Below are positions 48,504-63,383 of a DNA stretch of 64,000 bases, piece by piece. The position numbers and the translations under genes are program-made. Origin of the DNA: Enterobacter dykesii (GTDB taxonomy: Bacteria > Pseudomonadota > Gammaproteobacteria > Enterobacterales > Enterobacteriaceae); contig NZ_CP126604.1 of assembly GCF_008364625.2 (NCBI RefSeq), forward strand, positions 3,348,001 to 3,412,000, given 5' to 3'. Below the pieces are notes generated by a model, which did no database searches, was not told the DNA's origin, and was given only the letters and a program-made list of their open reading frames with translations. Every line of letters starts with the position of its first letter. Positions within the stretch are counted from its first letter, which is position 1.

Positions 48504-49694
48504 ATGCTCGACGCTCAAACCATCGCTACCGTTAAAGCCACCATCCCCCTGCTGGTGGAAACCGGCCCTAAACTCACCGCCCATTTTTACGATCGCATGT
48601 TCACGCATAACCCGGAGCTCAAAGAAATTTTCAACATGAGCAACCAGCGCAACGGCGATCAGCGCGAAGCGCTGTTCAACGCCATCGCGGCCTACGCCAG
48701 CAATATTGAAAACCTGGCGGCACTGCTGCCCGCGGTGGAAAAAATCGCGCAGAAGCACACCAGCTTCCAGATCCAGCCCGAGCAGTACAACATTGTGGGT
48801 GGCCACCTGCTGGCAACGCTGGACGAGATGTTCAGCCCGGGCCAGGAGGTGCTGGACGCGTGGGGGAAAGCCTACGGCGTGCTGGCAAACGTGTTTATCA
48901 ACCGCGAAGCGCAGATCTACAGCGAAAACGCCAGCAAGAACGGCGGCTGGGAAGGCACGCGCGCCTTCCGCATCGTTGAGAAAACGCCGCGCAGCGCGCT
49001 GATTACCAGCTTTGAATTTGAGCCGGTGGACGGACAGCCGGTTGCCGATTACCAGCCGGGCCAGTATCTGGGCGTGTGGCTGAAGCCTGAAGGTTTCCCG
49101 CATCAGGAGATCCGCCAGTATTCTCTTACCCGCAAGCCAAACGGTAAAGGCTACCGCATTGCGGTGAAGCGCGAGGACGGCGGTCAGGTATCCAACTGGC
49201 TGCACAACGAAGCTAACGTGGGCGACGTGGTCCATCTGGCCGCGCCGGCGGGCGATTTCTTCATGGCCGTTGAAGCGAATACCCCGGTTACGCTGATCTC
49301 TGCGGGCGTCGGCCAAACGCCAATGCTGGCGATGCTCGATACGCTGGCGAAAGCCAACCACGGTGCGCAGGTCAACTGGTTCCACGCTGCGGAAAACGGT
49401 GACGTGCACGCTTTTGCCGATGAAGTGAAAACGCTCGGGGCTTCCCTGTCGCGCTTCACCGCGCACACCTGGTATCGCCTGCCGACGGAAGCAGACCGCA
49501 CAGCTGCCCGCTTTGACAGTGAGGGTCTGATGAATCTGAGCCAGCGTGAAGGCCTGTTCAGCGCACCGGATATGCAGTTCTACGTCTGCGGGCCGGTGGC
49601 GTTTATGCAGTACGCCGCGAAGCAGCTGGTGGAGCTGGGCGTGAACAAAGACAACATTCACTACGAATGTTTCGGGCCGCATAAGGTGCTGTAA
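48504..49694 (+). CDS. hmp: flavohaemoglobin, nitric oxide dioxygenase
   Basis: 396 residues, same length as E. coli Hmp. Converts NO and O2 to nitrate using NADPH. Globin domain (1-140; [12 protein letters not shown] and proximal histidine near residue 85 in K-H-T-S-F), FAD domain (150-255; R-Q-Y-S-L-T) and NAD domain (256-396; [10 protein letters not shown]). Divergent from glyA and under NsrR. Confidence 0.98.
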   Translation: MLDAQTIATVKATIPLLVETGPKLTAHFYDRMFTHNPELKEIFNMSNQRNGDQREALFNAIAAYASNIENLAALLPAVEKIAQKHTSFQIQPEQYNIVGGHLLATLDEMFSPGQEVLDAWGKAYGVLANVFINREAQIYSENASKNGGWEGTRAFRIVEKTPRSALITSFEFEPVDGQPVADYQPGQYLGVWLKPEGFPHQEIRQYSLTRKPNGKGYRIAVKREDGGQVSNWLHNEANVGDVVHLAAPAGDFFMAVEANTPVTLISAGVGQTPMLAMLDTLAKANHGAQVNWFHAAENGDVHAFADEVKTLGASLSRFTAHTWYRLPTEADRTAARFDSEGLMNLSQREGLFSAPDMQFYVCGPVAFMQYAAKQLVELGVNKDNIHYECFGPHKVL

Positions 49695-49697
49695 TGC

Positions 49698-49728
49698 AAA
49701 AAGCCCCTCGTTCGAGGGGCTTTTTTTT
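49698..49728. terminator. hmp terminator, probably bidirectional
   Basis: AAAAAGCCCCTC, loop GTTC, GAGGGGC, then eight T. The A-run on the left lets it serve glnB on the minus strand too. Confidence 0.9.
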
Positions 49729-49776
49729 CGCCGGGTGGCGGCTGCGCCTTTCCCGGCTACAAAACTTTTGGGAATG

Positions 49777-50124
<348 letters not shown>

Positions 50125-50180
50125 TTAAACTCTTGCCTGTAAGCTGCCTCGTAATCGATTGCTCACAGTATCATACGGCA

Positions 50181-51518
50181 TTACTCTTTAAAATCGTTTG
50201 CTTCCAGCTCGTGGCGCGACAGCAGCTTGTAGAACTCGGTGCGGTTGCGTCCGGCCATGCGCGCCGCGTGGGTCACGTTGCCTTTGGTGATCTGCAATAG
50301 CTTGCGCAGATAGTTGAGCTCAAACTGATTCCGCGCTTCCGCAAACGTCGGCAGGGCCGTGTTTTCCCCTTCCAGCGCCTGCTCTACAAGCGCATCGCTG
50401 ATTACCGGTGAGGAGGTCAGCGCCACGCACTGCTCAATCACGTTCACCAGCTGGCGCACGTTACCCGGCCAGCCTGCGGCCATCAGCCGCTTCATCGCGT
50501 CGGTGGAGAACGCGCGCACAAACGGTTTATGACGATCGGCCGCCTGGCGCAGAAGATGATTCGCCAGCAGCGGAATGTCTTCCGCGCGCTCCGCCAGCGC
50601 CGGGATCTTCAGATTCACCACGTTCAGACGGTAGTAGAGATCTTCGCGAAACTCGTTGCGGGCCATCACTTTTGGCAAGTCGCGGTGGGTGGCGGAAATA
50701 ATGCGCACGTTAATATCAATGTCGCGGTTGCTGCCCAGCGGGCGAACTTTTCGCTCCTGCAGCACGCGCAGCAGTTTGACCTGCAGCGGCGCGGGCATGT
50801 CGCCAATCTCGTCCAGGAACAGCGTGCCACCTTCCGCGGCCTGGAACAGCCCTTCCCGGCTGCTCACCGCGCCGGTGAATGCGCCGCGGGCATGACCAAA
50901 CAGTTCAGATTCGAGAAGCTGTTCCGGAAGCGCGCCGCAGTTAATGGCGATAAAGGCGTTTTTACTGCGCGGGCTGGCGTTATGGATCGCCTGCGCCAGG
51001 ATCTCTTTCCCGGTTCCGCTCTGGCCGTTGATGAGCACGCTGACGTCGGACTGCGCCACCATCCGGGCCTGTTCAAGCAGACGCAGCATAATGGGGCTGC
51101 GGGTGACGATGGACTCCCGCCACGCTTCATCCCCCGCCGGGGCGGCATGTTCCAGCGCGCTGTCGATAGCCTTATACAGCGCGTCTTTGTCCACCGGCTT
51201 GGTCAGGAAGCTGAAGACCCCCTGCTGCGTCGCGGCAACCGCATCCGGGATCGACCCGTGCGCCGTCAGGATGATCACGGGCATACCCGGCTGCTGCTTC
51301 TGGATCTCCGCGAACAGCTGCAGGCCATCCATTTCGTCCATCCGCAGGTCGCTTATCACCAGATCGATTTTCTCGCGGCTAAGGATCTTCAGCCCCTCCA
51401 GCCCGCTTTCGGCGGTCACGACGCTGTAGCCTTCACTCACCAGACGCATCCCCAGCAGCTTTAACAGCCCGGGATCGTCATCCACCAGTAAAAGATGGGC
51501 AGGTTTACGGCTCGTCAT
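50181..51518 (-). CDS. glrR: sigma-54 dependent response regulator GlrR
   Basis: 445 residues. Receiver domain with phospho-acceptor D57 (V-I-S-D-L-R-M-D), AAA+ domain with G-Q-S-G-T-G-K-E and the sigma-54 contact loop G-A-F-T-G-A, and a Fis-type helix-turn-helix at the C-terminus. Activates glmY and rpoE promoters in E. coli. Its start overlaps the end of qseG by 14 bases. Three matching binding sites lie before glmY in this window. Confidence 0.97.
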   Translation of the reverse strand: MTSRKPAHLLLVDDDPGLLKLLGMRLVSEGYSVVTAESGLEGLKILSREKIDLVISDLRMDEMDGLQLFAEIQKQQPGMPVIILTAHGSIPDAVAATQQGVFSFLTKPVDKDALYKAIDSALEHAAPAGDEAWRESIVTRSPIMLRLLEQARMVAQSDVSVLINGQSGTGKEILAQAIHNASPRSKNAFIAINCGALPEQLLESELFGHARGAFTGAVSSREGLFQAAEGGTLFLDEIGDMPAPLQVKLLRVLQERKVRPLGSNRDIDINVRIISATHRDLPKVMARNEFREDLYYRLNVVNLKIPALAERAEDIPLLANHLLRQAADRHKPFVRAFSTDAMKRLMAAGWPGNVRQLVNVIEQCVALTSSPVISDALVEQALEGENTALPTFAEARNQFELNYLRKLLQITKGNVTHAARMAGRNRTEFYKLLSRHELEANDFKE

Positions 51519-52221
51519 GCTTCACGTCCTCTTGTTTCGGCGTATCGCTGTCCGGTGACGCGGATGAACTCCCCGGCTGATATTTACGCGACGAGAGCTG
51601 CCTTTCGATATCGGTCAGGTTCTCCAGCTTACGCGTCGTGGTATCCAGCTGCGTACGTAAATGTTGCTGCTGTTGGCGCAGCGTATCAAGCTCGCTGTCG
51701 GTTGACTGCTGCAGCTTGCTGTAGCGGGAACGCTCTTCAGACAGCTGAAGTTGTAATGTCTGCCCATCGCGCCAGAGCTGGTATACCGGGCGTACCTGCA
51801 CGGGAAGATTGACCACAAACGTGTCCAGCCGGGTGACATTGACGCGGCGTTCAACGGGGGTGATTTTCGCATCTGCAAGTAAAATCCCACGCTTGAACGC
51901 GTCCTGCCAGGTGTCGTCATCCAGCATCGCGGCCTTCGAGCGGGCGTCTACCGGCGCCAGACGCTGGGCGCAGTCTATTCCACGCAGCCAGAACAGCGGG
52001 TTGCTTTCAACGTCATGTCCTGACAGGTTCCAGATGTCGTCACAGCGGGTTGAGAGGAAGTCTGCCAGCTGGTTATCGGGCCATTTATCTTCCTGTTTAT
52101 CGCTAATAGCACTTTGTGGCGCATGGGAAACACACCCTGCCAGAAATAAACAGGGCAGGCTCAGGCTAAGCGTTTTGCTGGAAAACACCGCGCGTACGGC
52201 GCGGAAAAAGACGTGTGACAT
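51505..52221 (-). CDS. qseG: outer membrane lipoprotein QseG
   Basis: About 238 residues from M-S-H-V-F-F-R, which aligns with E. coli; an ATG at 52242 is also in frame. Lipoprotein with lipobox L-A-G-C followed by a coiled-coil region (E-E-R-S-R-Y-S-K-L-Q-Q-S to T-R-K-L-E-N-L). In E. coli it interacts with the kinase GlrK (QseE) and is needed for normal signalling. Placed between glrK and glrR in one operon. Confidence 0.9.
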   Translation of the reverse strand: MSHVFFRAVRAVFSSKTLSLSLPCLFLAGCVSHAPQSAISDKQEDKWPDNQLADFLSTRCDDIWNLSGHDVESNPLFWLRGIDCAQRLAPVDARSKAAMLDDDTWQDAFKRGILLADAKITPVERRVNVTRLDTFVVNLPVQVRPVYQLWRDGQTLQLQLSEERSRYSKLQQSTDSELDTLRQQQQHLRTQLDTTTRKLENLTDIERQLSSRKYQPGSSSASPDSDTPKQEDVKHDEP

Positions 52222-52243
52222 ACTCACCAGACATAGATTCATT

Positions 52244-53671
52244 TTATTGATTTTTCCGGCTCACGGGCAGTTCGATACGGAAGCAAACATCTGAACGTTC
52301 GTCCGCGGCAATGTTTAGCTCACCCTGCATGCGTCGTATGCAGTCCCGGGCGATGCTCAAGCCCAGACCGCTTCCTTTAACCGCGCCTTTCCGCTGATGA
52401 CTCCCCTGGAAAAAGGGTTCGAAGATCATGGTTTTTTCGTCATCGGGGATCGGGGTGCCGGTGTTTGCGACGTCAATAAACACCCGTGAACCATTCGTAT
52501 TACTTCGGATATAAATGTTACCGGATTCAGTACCATAGTGCACCGCATTGGAGTAAAGATTATCCAGAACGCTCATCAGCAGCATGGGTTCAGCCAGGCA
52601 CGCAGGCGCATTCAGCTCGACGCCGGTATGCATCATTTTAGCTCTTGCTGGCAAGCTGTGGGCCGAGATCACCATATCCACCAGCGGCTCAATCTCTACG
52701 TTTTCCAGTACGACCGCCCCGTCAGCCAGCTTGCGGTTGTAATCCAGCAGTTGCTCAATCAGCTTTTGTAGATTGCGGCTGCTGTCATCCAGGATCTCGA
52801 CAATTTCTTTCTGTTCTGGCGTAAGGGGTCCTGCCACTTCGTCCGCCAGCAGCTCCGTCCCTTCGCGCATGCTGGCCAGCGGCGTTTTAAGCTCATGAGA
52901 GATATGGCGCAGGAACTGATGGCGCTGAGATTCGAGCCACGCCAGGCGCTCGGACAGCCAGATAATGCGCTGGCCGACGGATCGCAGCTCGCGCGGACCT
53001 TTAAAAGCGACCGTATCCCCGAGCGATTTCCCCTCCCCCAGACGGTTGATCATACGCTGGATGCCCTTCACCGGGCCGATGATCATGCGGGTAAAGAGCA
53101 GAACCAGCCCGAGACTCACCAGGAACAGCACCAGCGCCTGCCAGCCGAAGAACTGGCCGCGCTCGGCAATCTCCTGCTGGAGCTGCTGGCCGCGAGAGAA
53201 AATCACCGCGCGCGTAGACTGCACCATCTCGGTGTTGGCGCTGGCAAAAGCTTCGAGGCGCGCGGCAGCAACGGCATCCGGGCCGCTGTTGCTGCACTGC
53301 AGCTGCGCGAGATCGTTTAAATCCTGACGTAACGCCTGATAGAGCTTGTCGTCAGGTAAGACCCCCGCGTGAGCGTCCAGCATTTCGCTGTAGCGTTTAC
53401 GCTGACTCTGATAAACCTTTTCCAGCGTCCGATCGTCAAGCACGCAATACTGACGATAGCTGCGCTCCATCTCAAGCGCGGCGTTGGTCATCGCTTCACT
53501 GCGTCTGGCGTCGATGAGCGTCGTGCGGTTGGTCAAAGCCGCCTGCGCGCTCAGCGCGTTCAGGCTTTGCCACGCCTGCCAGGCAAGGATTAGCAGCGGC
53601 AGCAGGATCAGCAGGAAGGCCATCATGACGAGCTGCCGCAGGGAGCGGGGGAAAACGGGCCAGCGTTTCAA
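52244..53671 (-). CDS. glrK: sensor histidine kinase GlrK (QseE)
   Basis: 475 residues. Two membrane segments (about 14-35 and 173-193) enclose a periplasmic domain; HAMP, HisKA with I-S-H-E-L-K-T-P-L (phosphorylated histidine near residue 259) and HATPase domain (D-N-L-Y-S-N-A-V, G-S-G-L-G-L-S-I) follow. Phosphorylates GlrR and responds to envelope conditions together with QseG. Transcribed in the same direction as glmY, which lies just upstream. Confidence 0.96.
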   Translation of the reverse strand: MKRWPVFPRSLRQLVMMAFLLILLPLLILAWQAWQSLNALSAQAALTNRTTLIDARRSEAMTNAALEMERSYRQYCVLDDRTLEKVYQSQRKRYSEMLDAHAGVLPDDKLYQALRQDLNDLAQLQCSNSGPDAVAAARLEAFASANTEMVQSTRAVIFSRGQQLQQEIAERGQFFGWQALVLFLVSLGLVLLFTRMIIGPVKGIQRMINRLGEGKSLGDTVAFKGPRELRSVGQRIIWLSERLAWLESQRHQFLRHISHELKTPLASMREGTELLADEVAGPLTPEQKEIVEILDDSSRNLQKLIEQLLDYNRKLADGAVVLENVEIEPLVDMVISAHSLPARAKMMHTGVELNAPACLAEPMLLMSVLDNLYSNAVHYGTESGNIYIRSNTNGSRVFIDVANTGTPIPDDEKTMIFEPFFQGSHQRKGAVKGSGLGLSIARDCIRRMQGELNIAADERSDVCFRIELPVSRKNQ

Positions 53672-53730
53672 CGCATTACTCTCTTAATGGGGGTTTACGC
53701 AGAGCGTAACTGAGTCTGCCCTTCAGATAC

Positions 53731-53914
53731 AACAAAGCCGGGTAAAAACCCGGCTTTGTCATGGAATGAGGCGGTGCCTAACTCGACGTTTCGCCCTGGC
53801 CTGATAAAGCATCGCTATGATCAGTAGTTGGACGGCAGGCACCTTTTTGTGCGTCATTCGAAGTTTATGTAGCGCGTCCCTAAGGGGCTGACATAAGAAG
53901 GTGAATGAGCCACT
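53731..53914 (-). ncRNA. glmY: GlmY small RNA
   Basis: 184-nt sRNA on the minus strand, the same length as E. coli GlmY, running from AGTGGCTCATTCACC (5') through the conserved GACGCACAAAAAGGTGCC hairpin to a strong terminator. GlmY sequesters RapZ so that GlmZ is spared and activates glmS translation, controlling glucosamine-6-phosphate supply. Position between purL and glrK is as in E. coli. The 5' part is nearly identical to E. coli; the 3' half before the terminator is more diverged. Confidence 0.95.
53732..53759 (-). terminator. GlmY intrinsic terminator
   Basis: ACAAAGCCGGGT, loop AAAA, ACCCGGCTTTGT: 12-bp stem whose minus-strand 3' side ends in GGCTTTGTTG. Forms the 3' end of GlmY. 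Confidence 0.9.
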
Positions 53915-53925
53915 GGTTAATATTA

Positions 53926-53941
53926 TGCAACACCCGTGCCA
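53926..53941 (-). promoter_or_regulatory. sigma-54 promoter of glmY
   Basis: On the minus strand TGGCAC-GGGTG-TTGCA, an exact match to the sigma-54 consensus (-24 GG, -12 GC), twelve bases upstream of the predicted transcript start at 53914. CATAAT overlaps it and could act as a sigma-70 -10, as known for E. coli glmY. Confidence 0.92.
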
Positions 53942-54038
53942 GAATGCAAAATAAAATATTAAAATATTAAAATATTGAAATATATAGTTTTTACTCGTTT
54001 AACGCGTTAATTATCGGTTGAATGATTTTCAGGCTAAG

Positions 54039-54056
54039 TGTCGCTATTAAGCAACA
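54039..54056. promoter_or_regulatory. GlrR site 1 (proximal)
   Basis: TGTC-N10-AACA, one mismatch from TGTC-N10-GACA. Upstream of the glmY sigma-54 promoter. Confidence 0.7.
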
Positions 54057-54086
54057 CCTTAACGGGAACCTTTACTGCCACATATA

Positions 54087-54099
54087 AATCAATGAGTTA
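54087..54099. promoter_or_regulatory. IHF site between GlrR sites
   Basis: AATCAATGAGTTA is an exact match to WATCAA-N4-TTR. IHF bending here would bring GlrR to the sigma-54 promoter. The AT-repeat stretch at 53948-53985 (repeated AAAATATTA units) may also bend. Confidence 0.65.
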
Positions 54100-54101
54100 A
54101 A

Positions 54102-54119
54102 TGTCGCCTTTTGGAGACA
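54102..54119. promoter_or_regulatory. GlrR site 2
   Basis: TGTCGCCTTTTGGAGACA, exact TGTC-N10-GACA. Confidence 0.8.
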
Positions 54120-54134
54120 GTCGTATTGCGGGTC

Positions 54135-54152
54135 TGTCGCGTAATTGCGACA
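54135..54152. promoter_or_regulatory. GlrR site 3 (distal)
   Basis: TGTCGCGTAATTGCGACA, exact TGTC-N10-GACA and itself palindromic. It lies against the purL terminator. Confidence 0.8.
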
Positions 54153-54154
54153 CA

Positions 54155-54190
54155 AATAAAAAAGCCCGGTGAAGCTTTCGCTTACCGGGC
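54155..54190 (-). terminator. purL terminator
   Basis: GCCCGGT-G-AAGC-TTTC-GCTT-ACCGGGC with one bulged base, and an A-run at 54155-54163 giving the U-tract on the minus strand. Separates purL from the glmY regulatory region. Confidence 0.85.
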
Positions 54191-54213
54191 CTGGAAGGGT
54201 GTGGGGCTAAAAC

Positions 54214-58101
<3,888 letters not shown>

Positions 58102-58164
58102 AAGTCTCTCGTCTTCGAAGCGCCGGGGCGCTTACAGTGTGCGCAAGGGGGGAAAACGGGCGTC

Positions 58165-58203
58165 ATTATAGAGAATCCTGAGCGCCGACGAAACCGTTTG
58201 CGT
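58165..58203 (-). promoter_or_regulatory. purL promoter with PurR box
   Basis: Minus-strand PurR box ACGCAAACGGTTTCGT at 58203-58188 fits the consensus exactly; the -10 TATAAT is at 58170-58165. The -35 falls inside the box (TTTCGT), so PurR should directly block the polymerase. Confidence 0.85.
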
Positions 58204-58357
58204 CGAAATAAAATTTTAACAATAGATGTGACCTGTCTCTCTAATTGGTTGCCAAGTGGCGCAAGTTTACGCAAAATGCCGCTCATTCAATGGCAAACCT
58301 TATGATTAACATGGCTACAGCAGACTGAGGCAACCGGCGTCGCAGAGAATTAACTAA

Positions 58358-60359
<2,002 letters not shown>

Positions 60360-60995
60360 CTATTCGAGTTGCTGAAGTTCGCCTGATGGCGTGACGCGCC
60401 AGCGGTGCTGGCAAAAATAGAGCAGCGGGTTGTCCTGCTTGCTGTCGCTGTAGCCGCTGTACAGGCGCAGCGGCGTACCGATGCGTTTCTCCAGCTGGAC
60501 CACTTTTTCATGCCCCAGGCAGCGCAGGGTCAGCACCCAGCCGCCGTAACCGCGGGCAATTTGCGTGGCGATAAGATTCACGCGCGGAAGCCAGGGGGTA
60601 TCAAAGTAGACCTGCTCCACAAGCGTCTGCGGGGAGCCTGTAATCAGCCAGATGTCGGCATCGTTCGCGTCGAGGTAGCTGGTCAGGCGCGCCTGTACAA
60701 CAGGAAAGGCGGCAACGTGACCGCGAAACCAGTGCGCAAAATCCTTTTCGAGCTGCTTGAGCCGCGCTTCGCTGTGCCCAAACGTACATCCCCACAGCAG
60801 CAGACTCATCGGCCATCTCGCCGCCCGGCCTTTCACCAGCAGCGCGATCCCGATAACCGGTAAGAGCGGCAGCACGAGCAGCGCATTCAAAGGCTGACGC
60901 CGTAGCAGGTAACGCATAAACGTTCCAAACATATCCTGCTGATGCAGCGTTCCATCCAGATCGAAAAAGACAACGCGACGCGCGTGATTTGCCAA
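60360..60995 (-). CDS. pgpC: phosphatidylglycerophosphatase C
   Basis: 211 residues, same length as E. coli PgpC (YfhB). HAD-superfamily phosphatase with the nucleophile in F-F-D-L-D-G-T-L near residue 12, a membrane-associated helical segment (about 36-56) and I-T-G-S-P-Q near 118. Dephosphorylates phosphatidylglycerol phosphate. Its start lies three bases after the murP stop, so here it ends a murQ-murP-pgpC run. Confidence 0.95.
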   Translation of the reverse strand: MANHARRVVFFDLDGTLHQQDMFGTFMRYLLRRQPLNALLVLPLLPVIGIALLVKGRAARWPMSLLLWGCTFGHSEARLKQLEKDFAHWFRGHVAAFPVVQARLTSYLDANDADIWLITGSPQTLVEQVYFDTPWLPRVNLIATQIARGYGGWVLTLRCLGHEKVVQLEKRIGTPLRLYSGYSDSKQDNPLLYFCQHRWRVTPSGELQQLE

Positions 60996-60998
60996 ACC

Positions 60999-62360
60999 TT
61001 ACTCCTCTGGGTCGTTGAATCCTAATAGCCAGGTAAAAAGGAACCCGGCGATCACCGCTACTAAATAGCCTAACAGATAGAGCATGACTTTTCCGGTCAC
61101 GATGGTTAATGCCAGCGGTAAACCGGAAAGCCCAAAGGTGATAACGGTAGCGACTTTCCAGTAGCTGATCAGCGCCCCGCCTACCGCACCGCCCAGACAC
61201 GCGGCGAGGAACGGTTTACCCAGCGGCAGCGTAACGCCGAAAATCAGCGGCTCGCCAATGCCGAGCAGGCCAACCGGCAGTGCGCCTTTTATCATTTTTT
61301 TCAGACGCGTGTTGCGGGTTTTCATCAGTACGGCAATCGCCGCGCCGACCTGCCCCACGCCCGCCATCGACAGGATAGGCAGTAGCGCGTTGTAGCCGTG
61401 CGCCTGTACAAGCTCTACGTGGATCGGCACCAGCCCCTGGTGCAGACCGGTCAGCACCAGCGGCAGGAAGGTACCGGAAAGCACAGCGCCCACTAACAGG
61501 CCGCCGCGGTCAATAGCCAGAGACGCACCGTGAGCGATGGCTTCAGAGATCCACCCGCCTAACGGCTGGAGGGCCACAATCGCTACGCTACCGGTAATCA
61601 GCGTGGTCAGCAGCGGGTTGAGAATCAGCTCGATCGACCCGGGCAAAACCGCGCGCAGCCTTTTCTCGATCCAGCACATCAGGATGACCACCAGCAGCAC
61701 GGCGATCACCCCACCGCGCCCGGGCTGGAGCGCCTCACCAAACAGCGTGATCTGCGCCAGCTGCGGGCTGGACAAAATGCCCGCCATGACCCCGCCCATC
61801 GCCAGCGATCCACCAAACACCTTCGCGGTATTCACCCCGACGAGAATGTTCATGATGGCGAACACAGCGCTGCCGAAGATCCCCAGAATCCCCAGCAGGT
61901 TCGGATACTGCGTGGCAAAATCCCCGACGATATCCGGCCGCTTGAGGATATTGATAATCCCGGTGATCAGTCCCGAAGCAATAAACGCCGGGATCAGCGG
62001 AATAAAGACGTTTGCCAGCTGACGCAGCGCATCGCTCATGGGGGCTTTGTATTTGGCCTTCGCCTGCGCCCTGGTGCGTTCCGCATCGTCCATCGACGCG
62101 CTCGCGCTAACGCCCATCAGCGCGCGCATGGCATCGACAACCTGCGCCGCTTTCCCTGGCCCGACGATCAGCTGATGCTGCTGCCCCTGCTTCACGTAGC
62201 CGCTGACGCCGGACAGTTGCTTCAGGCGCGGCACGTCAAGCTGGTCGTCGTTATGCACCTCGACGCGCACGCGCGTCATGCAGTTTTCGAGACGCTGAAT
62301 ATTTTTTTCCCCACCGATCCCCTGCAGGATATCGCTGGCGAGCGCTGCTGTTTTGTCCAT
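60999..62360 (-). CDS. murP: PTS EIIBC, N-acetylmuramic acid type (MurP)
   Basis: 453 residues: EIIB domain at the N-terminus (phosphorylated C27 in E-N-C-M-T-R-V-R) followed by EIIC (about 105-453, ten hydrophobic segments, L-G-I-G-E-P-L-I-F-G-V-T-L-P). Phosphorylates and imports MurNAc as MurNAc-6-P; the partner EIIA is presumably Crr. Considerably diverged from E. coli MurP (474 residues), so the substrate is assigned mainly because murQ precedes it by 11 bases. Confidence 0.88.
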   Translation of the reverse strand: MDKTAALASDILQGIGGEKNIQRLENCMTRVRVEVHNDDQLDVPRLKQLSGVSGYVKQGQQHQLIVGPGKAAQVVDAMRALMGVSASASMDDAERTRAQAKAKYKAPMSDALRQLANVFIPLIPAFIASGLITGIINILKRPDIVGDFATQYPNLLGILGIFGSAVFAIMNILVGVNTAKVFGGSLAMGGVMAGILSSPQLAQITLFGEALQPGRGGVIAVLLVVILMCWIEKRLRAVLPGSIELILNPLLTTLITGSVAIVALQPLGGWISEAIAHGASLAIDRGGLLVGAVLSGTFLPLVLTGLHQGLVPIHVELVQAHGYNALLPILSMAGVGQVGAAIAVLMKTRNTRLKKMIKGALPVGLLGIGEPLIFGVTLPLGKPFLAACLGGAVGGALISYWKVATVITFGLSGLPLALTIVTGKVMLYLLGYLVAVIAGFLFTWLLGFNDPEE

Positions 62361-62371
62361 AGACGCCTCTG

Positions 62372-63265
62372 TTAGTTTTCTAATGCTGCCCGTAAGAAGC
62401 CGCTATGCGCATCGAGTTTGGCTCTCGCGGCCGCCGCATCCAGCCCGCTCAGGATCATCAAAATGGCCGGTTTAACATCGTGATCGGTCTGCTTGAGTAC
62501 CGCTTCAGCCTCTTCACGGCCTGTGCCCGTCGCCTCCATCACCATGCGGCAGGCTCTGTCCACCAGCTTGACGTTGGTGGCCTGCATATCCACCATCAGG
62601 TTCTGATACACCTTGCCGAACTTCACCATCGCGCCGGTGGAGATCATATTGAGCACCAGCTTTTGCGCGGTCCCGGATTTAAGGCGCGTGGAGCCGGTGA
62701 GCGCTTCCGGCCCGACAACCGGAGAGATAGCGATAGCGGCCACCTGCGCAATCGGGGAGCCCGGATTACAGGAGATGGCCACCGTCGTGCAGCCCGTCCG
62801 GTTGGCGTATTCCAGCCCGCCAATGACGTACGGGGTGCGCCCGGATGCCGCCAGCCCAACCACCAGATCCTTCGCGGTCAGATTCAGACCTTTCAGGTCA
62901 TCCTCGCCCAGCTGTTTGTTATCTTCCGCCCCTTCAACGGCTTTCAGCAGCGCGCCGGGTCCACCGGCAATCAGTCCAACGACCAGACCGTGCGGAACCC
63001 CAAAGGTTGGCGGGCATTCTGACGCATCCAGCACCCCAAGACGCCCGCTGGTGCCCGCCCCCATGTAGATAATACGGCCGCCGGCCTTGAGGGCTTCCGC
63101 CGCCGCATCGACCGCTTTCGCCACCTCGGGTAATGTCTCTTTCACTGCCTGCGCGACCAGCGTATCCTGTTGATTAAAGCGGTTAACCAGCTCCAGGGTG
63201 GATAGCGCATCCAGATCCATGGTTTGCGGGTTACGCGTTTCAGAAACAAGTGAGCCAAGATTCAT
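62372..63265 (-). CDS. murQ: N-acetylmuramic acid 6-phosphate etherase
   Basis: 297 residues, SIS-fold enzyme. Splits MurNAc-6-P into GlcNAc-6-P and D-lactate. Signature [16 protein letters not shown] near residue 72 contains the catalytic glutamate; A-A-S-G-R-T-P-Y-V near 138 and the S-C-N-P-G-S segment are also conserved. First gene of the murQ-murP(-pgpC) run and divergent from yfhH. Confidence 0.96.
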   Translation of the reverse strand: MNLGSLVSETRNPQTMDLDALSTLELVNRFNQQDTLVAQAVKETLPEVAKAVDAAAEALKAGGRIIYMGAGTSGRLGVLDASECPPTFGVPHGLVVGLIAGGPGALLKAVEGAEDNKQLGEDDLKGLNLTAKDLVVGLAASGRTPYVIGGLEYANRTGCTTVAISCNPGSPIAQVAAIAISPVVGPEALTGSTRLKSGTAQKLVLNMISTGAMVKFGKVYQNLMVDMQATNVKLVDRACRMVMEATGTGREEAEAVLKQTDHDVKPAILMILSGLDAAAARAKLDAHSGFLRAALEN

Positions 63266-63279
63266 TTTTTGTACCTCAA

Positions 63280-63325
63280 GAATTTTTAATTCATAATAAT
63301 CACACTATAATGGAATATAAAATTC
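63280..63325. promoter_or_regulatory. paired GAAT-N5-ATTC inverted repeats in the murQ-yfhH promoter region
   Basis: Two 13-base sites of the same form: GAATTTTTAATTC at 63280-63292 and GAATATAAAATTC at 63313-63325, centres 33 bases (about three helical turns) apart. A consensus -10 TATAAT for yfhH lies between (63306-63311). This layout is what a dimeric or tetrameric RpiR repressor of both genes would need; YfhH is the obvious candidate. Not proven. Confidence 0.6.
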
Positions 63326-63383
63326 ATTCAGGCGAGCAAAATTCGTATTTGCGCAGATAATCACATTTTCGCCAGGAGACCCT

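Noticed and set aside
53948..53985. AT-rich tandem repeat, considered as CRISPR or iteron
   Set aside because: Short near-perfect AAAATATTA units without spacers; best seen as a bendable region of the glmY promoter.
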